This document shows, one piece after another, positions 51,381 through 61,468 of a stretch of DNA of 64,000 nucleotides (positions are counted from its first letter, which is position 1; the number at the start of each line of letters is the position of its first letter). Below the pieces are notes generated by a model. The model had not been told where the DNA came from and did not search any database. It was given only the letters and a program-made list of their open reading frames with translations. A program made the translations under genes and the position numbers. Source of the stretch: Saposhnikovia divaricata (Eukaryota > Streptophyta > Magnoliopsida > Apiales > Apiaceae); contig CM071600.1 in NCBI GenBank assembly GCA_036435485.1, forward strand, positions 113,266,046-113,330,045, in the 5' to 3' direction.

Positions 51381-52653
51381 CGATGCTTGTCCCCAAGCAT
51401 AAACAGACACTAAACAATCCAATGAAGTGCAATGCATGAATGCAACTAATATGAAAATGCAAGTGATCCCCTTCAAACCAACCAAAACCAACAAGTAAGC
51501 AAATACTCAAAGAAATGCAACTAAATCCAAATAGAGCTCGCCTAAATCCCCGTATACTAACAGTACATGGACAGAAACGTGCACGCGTGCTGTGCTCATC
51601 AGAGATACCCCCAAACCAAACCAAGACCATACATATTCTTAGCCAAACAACCACCAGGTTTAAAAATAGAATGAACGTTAGACACAAGATCCCTCCAGAT
51701 ACACCGCCATAGTCCACTTGAGTTGACAAGAAATCATGCTTAATTACTAACACATATGACACATAACACTATATATACAACGCATGCTTATTTAACCGTG
51801 CAATGGATGAGACCCCTAAAGGCTTATACAATAATACCCATGTAACGAGCGTTAGGTCAGTGGATCCCAGACTATAAAAGCCTTAGGTCACTAGGCACAA
51901 AGTCCCCTCGTACTTAATTGCTCGAGTATTAAAGAGCTCACCCTGGTTAATTTTGCAATTACACAATTTACACGACTCCCTTTTTTTTTCTTTTTCATTT
52001 TCTTCTTCTTTTTTTTTTTACTAGACAATCTGGAGTAAGAATTCTCATCTCCAACCCTAGACCACTCATATAAATATGAGCCGGCTAATAGCCATTTGAC
52101 ACCAATTTATTAATACTATTCACAATTATCATGATTTCTTTGTTTCCCCCAAACTTATACTTAAGTGTTCCTTCGCTTTCAAGAATTCATCAAACATTCT
52201 AGGTTTAAACTAGGTGTTAACTTTTAGCAACCAAACAGACATGGCCGGATCCAATTCAAAAGAACTCAATGAGACTGTGATTGTGTAAAAATTTTGTTTC
52301 TGAACAAGCAAATCAGTTTCATAAGAACTATAAAGCAACCCTCTACTCATCATTAGTGCACTCACTCAATCAGACACCTACCTACCAGTCAGAATTAGTT
52401 CGTTCTAAGGGATCATGGAAAATGCATGAATGCATGAATTATGCTATGCAATCTGGAATGCCACTACATGACTCACAAATAAACAATATGCATGATACAT
52501 GATGAACAATTTAAACAATATGCATGATAATACTACACTACATGTCCTATATGCATCTAAATACTAATCACAATCTTCATTTCCCACCCCCAAACTTAAA
52601 ATCTTCAATGTCCCCATTGAAGGCAAGAAATAAATAAAGTGCACAGAGATACC
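51381..52653 (-). other. Noncoding region between Athila ORF and 3' LTR
   Basis: No supported ORF. It has long pyrimidine runs at about 51980-52020 and a purine-rich minus strand. Its first about 240 bp are repeated at 60961-61202. Confidence 0.6.
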
Positions 52654-53799
52654 TCAATCATCAGCAGGATCACCCTCCTCGGGTGAGTCCGGTGGTGGAT
52701 AAACAACTCCATCTCCATACTGAGGCCAAACAAACTCAACCCCTGTAACTAAAAATGCCGTGCCCAAAGCCTGTGCCAGATCATCAGCAAAACGGCTCTG
52801 CCTCTCATCAACAGCATCTATCCGCCTAGCGAGCCTCCTGAAGTGAGACTCGATCAAACCAGTACTCTCACTCACAACACCCCTCCGTGCTCTCGAAGGA
52901 CCAGCTCTAGCCTCCTGCTGCGGACGTGGTGGCACATCACCACCCAGAATGTAACCCAAGCCTCGCGGATGTGGCTCACCACCATCCCACTCAGCCAACC
53001 TAGCAATAGTCGCCTTGTCTATGCAGCTAGCTGGCAACTGTAACTGCTCCTCTGCTGGCCAGCGAATACCCACATCTAAACACAATCGAACAACCACTGA
53101 GCCATAAGGAATTGCTGCAGTGGAACCCCCTTGCATGAACCTGATTATGTTCCGATGAATAACACTACCCACATCGATGTACCTTTCATTCACAATAGCC
53201 CACAACAGAATAGCTCTATTCACAGTCACCTCATGAGAATGCGAAGATGGTAATATGTTTGCACAAATAAACAAATTCCAGGCCTTAGCATACCTGTTCA
53301 ACGCAGAAGCCGGAAAAGTAATCGGCTCCGTCGACCCCGCCCTGCGCTTCCATTCAGTGCCCGAAACTGTCATCTGCCTCAGAATGGCCTCAAGATCTAC
53401 ATCCCCATGGCCCTTCACCCCATAGTCCTCTTCACCAGGTACAGGTGCTGGAACATCCAAAACCCTAGTGATGGCAGCAGGAGTATAATCGACCACAAAA
53501 CCACGAACTGTAGAATACCCATTCTTCAGTTTCTTTGCATTAGCATAGAACTCTCTAACGATACTCAAAGGTACCGCCTCAGCCACCTCACACACCGTAT
53601 CCCATCCCCGCCTCATAATCATGCCCACCAGATCTCCATCCATGATACCCGGAGTAAAACCCCTCTCTTTGACCACTGGCTTGGTCAACAATCGCGTAAA
53701 TTCTTCTTGAGCCTCTGGTGAATTGAAACTAGGAGCATTCCCCCCACTAGATGAAGAATCACTAGAGGCCACAGATCTTCTTGTTCTCTTAGAAGCCAT
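52654..53799 (-). CDS. Athila extra ORF (putative plant transposon protein), intact
   Basis: A 381-codon open frame from ATG 53799 to TGA 52654, downstream of integrase in sense orientation, where Athila elements carry an additional (env-position) ORF. It starts MASKRTRRSVASSDSSSSG (basic, Ser-rich). The central part (YANAKKLKNGYSTVRG, RAILLWAIV) resembles the 'putative plant transposon protein' family (PF20167-like). The C-terminus is acidic and Pro-rich. I see no signal peptide or membrane segment, so an envelope role is not supported. It is uninterrupted although gag-pol next to it is broken. Function unknown. Confidence 0.7.
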   Translation of the reverse strand: MASKRTRRSVASSDSSSSGGNAPSFNSPEAQEEFTRLLTKPVVKERGFTPGIMDGDLVGMIMRRGWDTVCEVAEAVPLSIVREFYANAKKLKNGYSTVRGFVVDYTPAAITRVLDVPAPVPGEEDYGVKGHGDVDLEAILRQMTVSGTEWKRRAGSTEPITFPASALNRYAKAWNLFICANILPSSHSHEVTVNRAILLWAIVNERYIDVGSVIHRNIIRFMQGGSTAAIPYGSVVVRLCLDVGIRWPAEEQLQLPASCIDKATIARLAEWDGGEPHPRGLGYILGGDVPPRPQQEARAGPSRARRGVVSESTGLIESHFRRLARRIDAVDERQSRFADDLAQALGTAFLVTGVEFVWPQYGDGVVYPPPDSPEEGDPADD

Positions 53800-54171
53800 G
53801 GAATTGATGGGAAGAGGTTTGTGTGTTTAGGTTAGATTGTGTTTTGATAGATTTGGATGAAAGTAGTGGCTAGGGTTTGTAATTGTAGAAGTGGTGTAGT
53901 GGGTATGTGTTTATATAGGTTAAAAACCCCAAAAACTGATTTCCCCTCTTTAATTTTCTGTTTTGGATCTTTTTTTTCGTTTTTTTACAGCAGCTTTCCG
54001 CGCGCTGCCCGTGCCCTGTGCAGCGCGCCCGCGCCTCCTCTCAGCAAATCCCGCGCGCCCGCGCCCAAACTTTCTGCCAAATTTTTTTTTTCCATTCTTG
54101 TACAACAAAACGTAGGTTGCCTCCCACGAAGCGCTTCTTTTACGTCAGTAGCTTGACGTGACTTCCATGAT
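53800..54171 (-). other. Spacer upstream of Athila ORF, with GC island
   Basis: No ORF. At about 53998-54066 there is a GC-rich patch with repeated CGCGCCCGCGCC-like motifs, in contrast to the AT-rich surroundings. Confidence 0.6.
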
Positions 54172-57100
54172 TCACTCAGTAGTTGCAAGAATCGCGGTTT
54201 CAGCTCCACGATTCGATACCTCACCAAAGTACGGTTTCAATCTCTTACCATTGACTTTGAAGGACTGATCAGGTGATTTCTCAAAAATTTCAACCGCTCC
54301 ATGCGGAAACACAGTTTTGACAACAAAGGGCCCTGACCATCTCGACTTAAGCTTTCCTGGAAACAGACGAAGGCGAGAATTAAATAACAACACGGTTTGG
54401 CCAGGAACAAATACCTTGTTGACTAAACGACGATCATGCCATCGCTTCACTTTTTCTTTGTGGAGTTTATTGTTCTCATAGGCTTGCAAGCGAAACTCGT
54501 CCATCTCATTGAGTTGCACCATTCTCTTTTCACCCGCGGCTTTAAGATCAAAATTTAGCTTCTTCAAAGCCCAATAAGCCTTGTGCTCCAATTCTGCCGG
54601 CAAATGACAAGCTTTCCCATAGACAAGCTGATATGGCGACATACCCAAAGGTGTTTTATATGCCGTTCGATAAGCCCAGGCGGCTTCATCGAGTTTCAGA
54701 GACCAATCCTTTCTTGAAGGACTCACCACCTTTTCCAGAATACGCTTGATTTCACGATTAGACACTTCAGCTTGGCCATTGGTCTGAGGATGGTATGTTG
54801 TAGCTACCCGATGATTGATATTGTATCTGGCCATAAGATTAGTGAATTTGCGATTGCAAAAATGAGTGCCTTCATCACTGATAATGACTCGAGGAGTGCC
54901 AAATCTGGTGAAGATGTTCTTCTGAAGGAACTTAAGCACGACATTGGCATCATTGGTCGGGAGTGCTTTGACCTCAACCCATTTAGAGATGTAATCAACG
55001 GCTAGCAAGATATATTGATTGTTGCATGAGGAGATAAACGGTCCCATGAAGTCGATTCCCCAAACATCGAAAATTTCCACTTCCAACATTACATTAAGGG
55101 GCATCTCATCCCTCCTCGATATGTTACCAACACGCTGACAACGGTCACACCTTAAGATATACTGATGAGCATCCTTAAAAAGAGAAGGCCAATAGAAACC
55201 CGCTTGAAGAATTCGAGTTGCAGTCTTTTCACCTCCATAGTGGCCTCCATATGTCGTGGCGTGATAATCCCTCAGAATAGCCTCTGTTTCACTGTACGGC
55301 ACACATCTTCTAATAACCTGATCAGCTCCCTGTTTAAACGGATATGGTTCGTTCCAACGATACCATTTGACTTCATGCAAGAACTTCTTCCTTTGTGCAT
55401 AAGAGAGCTCGGGTGGAATCACTTGACTAACCAGAAAGTTCACAATGTCTGCGTACCATGGCTCTTCTTCTTGCACCCTAAACAATTGCTCATCCGGGAA
55501 GAATTCATTAATGATGGTACCATTACCTTTGTACCGAGCAAGTAAGAACGAAATTTTTCAAAACCATAGACTATGGCCAACAGCTCCTTCTCAGTAGTAG
55601 TGTAGTTCAAATGAGCCTCATTAAGGGTCTTGCTTGCATAATAGATCACATGAAACACTTTCTCTTTCTTTTGGCCAAGAACGGCCCCCACTGCATAATC
55701 GCTAGTGTTGCACATCATAGCGAAAGGTTCACTCCAATCAGGAGCAATGATCACTGGTGTTGAAACCAATTTCTTTTTCAGAGTCTCGAAAGCGGTCAAA
55801 CATTCTTCGTCAAATTTAAAAGGAACGTCCTTTTCCAAGAGCTTACACAACGGTTTGGATATTTTTGAGAAGTCTTTGATGAAACGCCTGTAGAACCCTG
55901 CATGACCAAGGAAACTGCGAATCCCTCCTACTTAATTAGGTGGTGGAAGATTTTCAATTATTTCTATTTTTGCTCTGTCCACCTCTAGACCTCTCTGTGA
56001 CACCTTGTGCCCAAGGATAGTTCCCTCCTGCACCATGGAATGGCATTTCTCCCAGTTAAGCACTAGATTAGTCTCCACACATCTTTTCAGAACTGCACCC
56101 AGATTTTGCAAACATTCGTCGAAAGAAAGACCAATTACAGAAAAGTCATCCATGAAAACTTCTACGATCTTACCAATCATGTCTGAAAAGATAGCCATCA
56201 TACACCTTTGAAAGGTGCCAGGTGCACCACACAAACCAAAAGAGACCCGCCGAAAAGCAAATGTACCAAATGGACATGTGAATGTCGTCTTCTCCTAATC
56301 CTCATGAGCAATACAGATTTGATTATACCCAGAATATCCATCCAGAAGGCAATAGTACTCATGACCTGCAAGTCTGTCTAGCATCTGATCGATAAAGGGC
56401 AAAGGAAAATGATCCTTCCTGGTGGCCTTGTTCAATTTCCGGTAGTCCATACAGATTCTCCAACCAGTGACTGTGCGAGTGGAGATAAGTTCATTCTTCT
56501 CATTGGTGATTACCATCATGCCCCCTTTCTTCGGCACACATTGAACTGGGCTTACCCATGAACTATCAGAAATGGGATAGATAATCCCTGCATCCAACCA
56601 CTTGATAATTTCTTTCTTCACAACTTCTTTCATGATTGGATTTAGACGTCTTTGATGTTCCACTGTTGGTTTACTCCCTTCTTCTAGTGGAATTTTATGT
56701 TGACAGTAAGCCGGACTAATCCCCTTGATGTCTGCAATAATCCATCCAATGGATGATTTGAATTCTCTAAGAACTCTCAAGAGCTTGTCTTCCTCGAAAT
56801 CTGACAGGTTAGCAGCAATAATCACAGGTAAAGTAGATGACTCACCAAGAGAGGCATACCTTAAGTGATCAGGTAGTGGTTTGAGCTCTAGAGTTGGAGC
56901 TTCTTCAATGGATGGTTTCAACCGCTGATGTGACCCCTTCAATTCAGATAGACCTAAAGATTCCACTGGTCTCTCAAATTTCCTTTGCCATGGAGTAGCA
57001 TCAAGGAATAGCAGTTGCTCATCTATATCATCTTCTTCCAATAAAGAATCACCAATTAGTGCTTTTTCCAATGTGTCATTCATGAGTAGATGCTCAATTT

Positions 57101-59395
57101 TTGATTGCACTACCGACTCAACCAAGTCTATCTTCAAACACTACTCTTCCTCAGTTGGAAACTTCATAGCCTTAAAAACATTGAAGGTGACATTCTGATC
57201 ATGCACCCTCATAGTGAGTTCCCCTTTCTGCACGTCAATCAAGGTCTGACCCGTGGCCAAGAATGGTCTCCCAAGAATGATAGGGATTTTCTTATCTTCT
57301 TCAAAATCAAGTATGACGAAATCCGCTGGAAAGATAAGTTTGTCCACTTTCACCAGAACATCTTCTACAATTCCTCGAGGGTAGGTGATTGAGCGATCAG
57401 CTAACTGGAGTGACATGTTTGTAGGCTTAGGCTCCGGAAGACCAATTTGCAAGAAAACCGAATAAGGCATGAGGTTGATTTTTGCCCCTAAATCACACAA
57501 ATACTTGTCAAAGGAAACATTCCCAATGATGCATGGTATGGTAAAACTCCCCGGATCCTTCATCTTAGGTGGTAACTTTTGTTGCAAGACAGCACTGCAC
57601 TCCTCCGTCAAAGCGACGGTCTCTAACTCCTCGAGTTTCAATTTCCTCGAAAGTATGCCTTCCATGAACTTGGCATAACTTGGCATTTGTTCCAGGGCTT
57701 TAGCAAACGGTAGATTTATGTGCAACTTTTTGAACACTTCCAAGAACTTTGCAAATTGCTTATCAAACTTCTGTTTCTGAAGCCTTTTAGGGAATGGCGG
57801 AGGCGGATAAACTTCCTTGCTAGCTTCCTTACTCTCGAAACTTGTTTTCCCAGCTGACTTTTCCCTTTCTTCCTCACTTGATGCCTTCTGAACGACTGGA
57901 AGAACAGAAATTGAAGAACGAACAGAACCCTCAGGCGCGCCCGCGCTCCAATTCACTGTTCACAGAATTCTCAAGTTCTTCGTTAAGATGATTTTTGACC
58001 TCCAGATCGTCTGTAACCTTTCCAGAACGCAACGTAACAGCATGAATCTGTTCCTTGACCTCCTTTTTACCCGGATTTGCTTCCGTGTCACTAGGTAATT
58101 GCCCATGAGGTCTGTTCAAAAGAGCATTGGCCAGTTGGCCAATTTGGTTTTCAAGAGTTTTCAGAGATACTGCTTGACTCTTGCACATCATTCGCAATTC
58201 TTCCATCTTTGACTTCTCATTCGAATGCACATGACTTCCTTGATGTTGTTGATGAAATCCAGGTGGATTGTATGGTGGCCTTTGGGCATAGGGTTGTTGA
58301 TAACCCGAATTGTTGAACTGCTTCGAACCATACTGCTGACCCTGAGATGGTTATTGCATGGTATTCTGATTGTTGCTCCAACTGAAGTTAGGATGATTCC
58401 TATTGTTAGGATGATATGTGTTAGGAGCAGGTTGTGAAGGCCTCTGATAATTGCTGACAAAATGTGCCGACTCGCTAGAAATTGCACATTGATTAGTTTC
58501 ATGAGCCCCCGCACACAATTCACAAACCATGGCGACTTGTTGAACCCCCACTTTAGCTAATGAATCCACTTTCATGGATAGAGCCTGTAGCTGAGCTGCT
58601 ATAGCTGTTGTGGCATCCACTCCAAGAACACCTGCAACCTTACCTTGTGGAATACGCTGGGTCGGATTCTGATACTCGTTCGCAGCCATCATTTCAATCA
58701 AGTCATAGGCCTCTTCATAGCTTTTGGCCCATAGAGCTCCTCCAGATGCTGCATCGAGAATTGCCCGAGAATGGCTTAACCCATTGTAAAAACCACTGAT
58801 GGCCATCCAATCTGGCATCCTATGATGAGGACATTTCCGAAGCATCTCCTTGTACCTTTCCCAAGCTTCACACAGTGATTCACCATAATGCTGACTAAAT
58901 TGTGTAAGAGCATTCCTCATGGCAGCAGTCTTTGCCATAGGAAAGAATTTAGTCAAGAATTTTTGTGCCAGATCTTCCCATGTAGTGATGGAACCTGCTG
59001 GAAGTGAATGCAACCAGCTTTTTGCCTTGTCCCTCAAAGAGAATGGGAACAACCTTAGCTTCCTCAGAAACCCCGTTGGTTTTGAAGGTGTCACAGATCT
59101 CGATGAAATCTCTGATATGCATGTTAGGATCCTCAACAGGTGAACCCCCAAACTGGACTGAGTTCTGGACCATTTGGATCGTGCCCGGCTTGATCTCAAA
59201 ATTATTTACAGCAATAGCCGACCGCACAATATTCGACTGAATATCATTAATCTTGGGCTGAGAATATTCCTTCAGCGCCTTGTTATCTGCCATTTCTTCA
59301 GTAACTTCCAACTCTTCTTCAACTTCTCCCACAAATTCCTCTTCTCGCTCCTTTCCTACCAGATTCTCTTCACGAACTTGAGAACGAGTACGCAT
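54172..59395 (-). pseudogene. Athila gag-pol, broken reading frame
   Basis: Gag starts at ATG 59395 (MRTRSQVRE), shifts frame near 59050 and contains the core WEDLAQKFLTKFFP and a zinc knuckle CELCAGAHETNQC. The protease has DLGA (about 57500) and a TAG at about 57138. RT has MDYRKLNKATRKDHFPLP and FMDDFSV, with a stop at 56295. RNase H follows (55850-55440) with a frameshift near 55480. Integrase (55485-54172) is open and shows the HHCC region, GIDFMGPF, SDEGTHF and HPQTNGQAEVSNREIK, so its three catalytic acids appear present. The protein would reverse-transcribe and insert the element; this copy cannot make an intact polyprotein. Confidence 0.9.
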
Positions 59396-59513
59396 ACACG
59401 CTCAAGATAGTACCTGAGAAACCCAAAAGTAAATAAGTGAGAAAAATGTCTGAGTCAGTGAATTTAATCCAAATTGATGACAAGAACATAAACTAAACCA
59501 ACAATGAACCGAG

Positions 59514-59531
59514 TCCCCGGCAGCGGCGCCA
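59514..59531 (-). other. Element B primer-binding site (tRNA-Asp type)
   Basis: The minus strand reads TGGCGCCGCTGCCGGGGA, the standard Athila/Tat primer-binding site, six bases from the LTR. Confidence 0.92.
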
Positions 59532-59537
59532 AAAACT

Positions 59538-60943
59538 TGTTCGCATTTATTCATGCAAGAGAACGTGGTCAACAAGTAATATATGGTAAATAGGATTCGT
59601 TCCCACAGAGACTCGAATTGTTCGTTTTAGTTCACTTATACACCAGCTTATGATTTACACTCACTGCAAAGACAATCACAATTTTGGTTTTGATTAACTA
59701 ATGATTAAATACCAACTATGAAAATTACGAGAAAATAACTTAATGATTAACTTATAATAAACAAACATGGGATTTCAATTTCATTAACCACTTCATCTAG
59801 AATCTTATGCCCCTTTAACCTAGCATGTGACAGAGTTGATTACTGATTAGATGCACTAAACTGATACACACCAACTTTCGTTGTGCGTATACCATCCTAC
59901 TGATCATCCACAATTGATAGAAGTCAAGTAGTCACCAAATATGCGTAGTTCCTATATGTCTATAGCAATTGAACACATACCTATTAAAAACCAAGCATCC
60001 AGAAAACCACATATTCAGTGCAAGACGGTTAGAATTACACCACAAATTAATACATGTTCTTCGCATGCAAAAACCTATGCTAGCACGATTTGTTCTAAAC
60101 CCTAGATCCACTTTCGCATTCACCAGGAATAAACAAACAATTACAGGTGTTCGCGACTCACCTATAACGAATAAGCGTAATCATACTAGGAAATCAATAC
60201 AATCAATCACACACCAAGGCATAAAAAACACTTAATTACTAGAATCCATAGAAAAATCCATTAAAATCCCATGATAACGAGTTAGCCCATAATCGACCTA
60301 ATCGCCATCATAGGTTCAAGTGTAAACATGATCGAAAAAGAGTTACGATAAACCAAACAAGAGTAGTGAAAGAGTATACGAAAACAACCGAGCATTCAAC
60401 GCAATAGGAGATTACAAATATGAAATGAAAACTATGAAACCCCAAAAAAGCTTGATGCTCTCCCAATGATTCTTCTTTCTCTAAAAATCTACCTTAGAAT
60501 AATACGATACTCCTCATTGATAATTAGGGCTTTTCCCCCAATAGTACATAATAATTGGGCTTCCAAGACACAAGGCTGCACATCTCATCCGAACCGGCCC
60601 TTCAGAACAAGCCCAACAGCAGAAAAAAAAATAGTATTTCTCATCCAGCCAGGGCGTGGGCGCGCTCTATACAGGCGCGGGCGCGCCTGGCCCCCTGTCC
60701 AGAATCTTGATTTTGCTCCGTTCCTCTGTTGGCTGCTGCACAATGCTCCGATATGCTCCCTGATCGATATGCTATCTCAGCCCTCGACACTTCCAGCTCT
60801 AAACCATCCGAAACACGCAATTCCACCACCTTATTCCCCAAACGATACTCTGCACACTAAAAACAAGAAAACACATCAAAAGACACAAGCGTTCAATTTA
60901 AGCCCAAATGAAACGTATTTGGTGGACATAAAGTCCACTAACA
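59538..60943 (-). repeat. Element B LTR, right copy (5' LTR)
   Basis: 1406 bp. It is shorter than the left copy by 36 bp: one 21-bp repeat unit plus a deletion of about 15 bp near 60888. Confidence 0.9.
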
Positions 60944-61202
60944 CACCCCCAAACTTAAACCGATGCTTGTCCCCAAGCATAAACAGACACTGAACAATCC
61001 AATGAAGTTCAATGCATGAATGCAACTAATATGAAAATGCAAGTGATCCCCTTCAAACCAACCAAAACCAACAAGCAAGCAAATACTCAAATAAATGCAA
61101 CTAAATCCAAATAGAGCTCGCCTAAATCCCCGTATACTAACAGTACATGGACAGAAACATGCACGCGTGCTGTGCTCATCAGAGATACCCCCAAACCAAA
61201 CC
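60944..61202 (-). repeat. Partial second internal region of element B
   Basis: Matches 51364-51622 (polypurine tract and following noncoding region) nearly base for base. It then stops within CAAACC, where element A LTR sequence begins. Confidence 0.88.
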
Positions 61203-61468
61203 CTTGGAGGCCTTCTACGACGGACATCCCCCTCCCGAGATACGACGGGAGGGAATTCTTAAATAGGTCCTGGAATTCCAGACGAAGTAGAAATCCTTAT
61301 CATAAAAGTATCATTCAGGGCGCGCCCTCCTTATAAGAAAAGTGAGGGCGTGGCCTACTTTTTTTAATTTGTGCCAAAACCCTAATTTATCCTAGAATTC
61401 CCAAAATTGAACCCATATCTGACCCGAATCGATTTTAAAATACCTGAATCCGAATTTTGGCTATAACA
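61203..61468 (-). repeat. Element A 5' LTR, truncated
   Basis: Corresponds to 37007-37274 of the left LTR. The other about 660 bp of the LTR and the primer-binding site are missing. It ends GGCTATAACA and is followed by the TSD GTAAG. Confidence 0.9.

Larger units (their letters stand above)
49922..61202 (-). mobile_element. Athila-type Gypsy element B, tandem and truncated
   Basis: Minus-strand Athila element with structure LTR (49922-51363), internal (51364-59537), LTR (59538-60943), then again the first about 255 bp of internal sequence (60944-61202). The tRNA-Asp-type primer-binding site and the Athila-like ORF after integrase support the lineage. The right end is fused to the LTR of element A, so no closing TSD exists; the left 5-bp flank is TACAT (49917-49921). 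The two LTRs show about 30 differences by my reading, roughly 2 percent, plus indels. Confidence 0.88.
36348..61468 (-). mobile_element. Tat-type Gypsy element A with nested insertions
   Basis: Minus-strand Ty3/Gypsy element bounded by a TG...CA LTR at left and a truncated LTR at right, with TSD GTAAG. The polypurine tract adjoins the left LTR, so that is the 3' LTR. Internal order (minus): gag, protease, RT, RNase H, a second archaeal-type RNase H, integrase; then an extra gene on the opposite strand. Dual RNase H is characteristic of the Tat (Ogre/Retand) lineage. The primer-binding site and gag N-terminus were lost in a deletion. It contains a solo LTR (39713-43630) and an Athila element (49922-about 61200). 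Confidence 0.9.

Noticed and set aside
52654..53799. Envelope gene of an Athila retrovirus-like element
   Set aside because: No signal peptide or membrane helix is visible, and the sequence resembles a plant transposon protein family.
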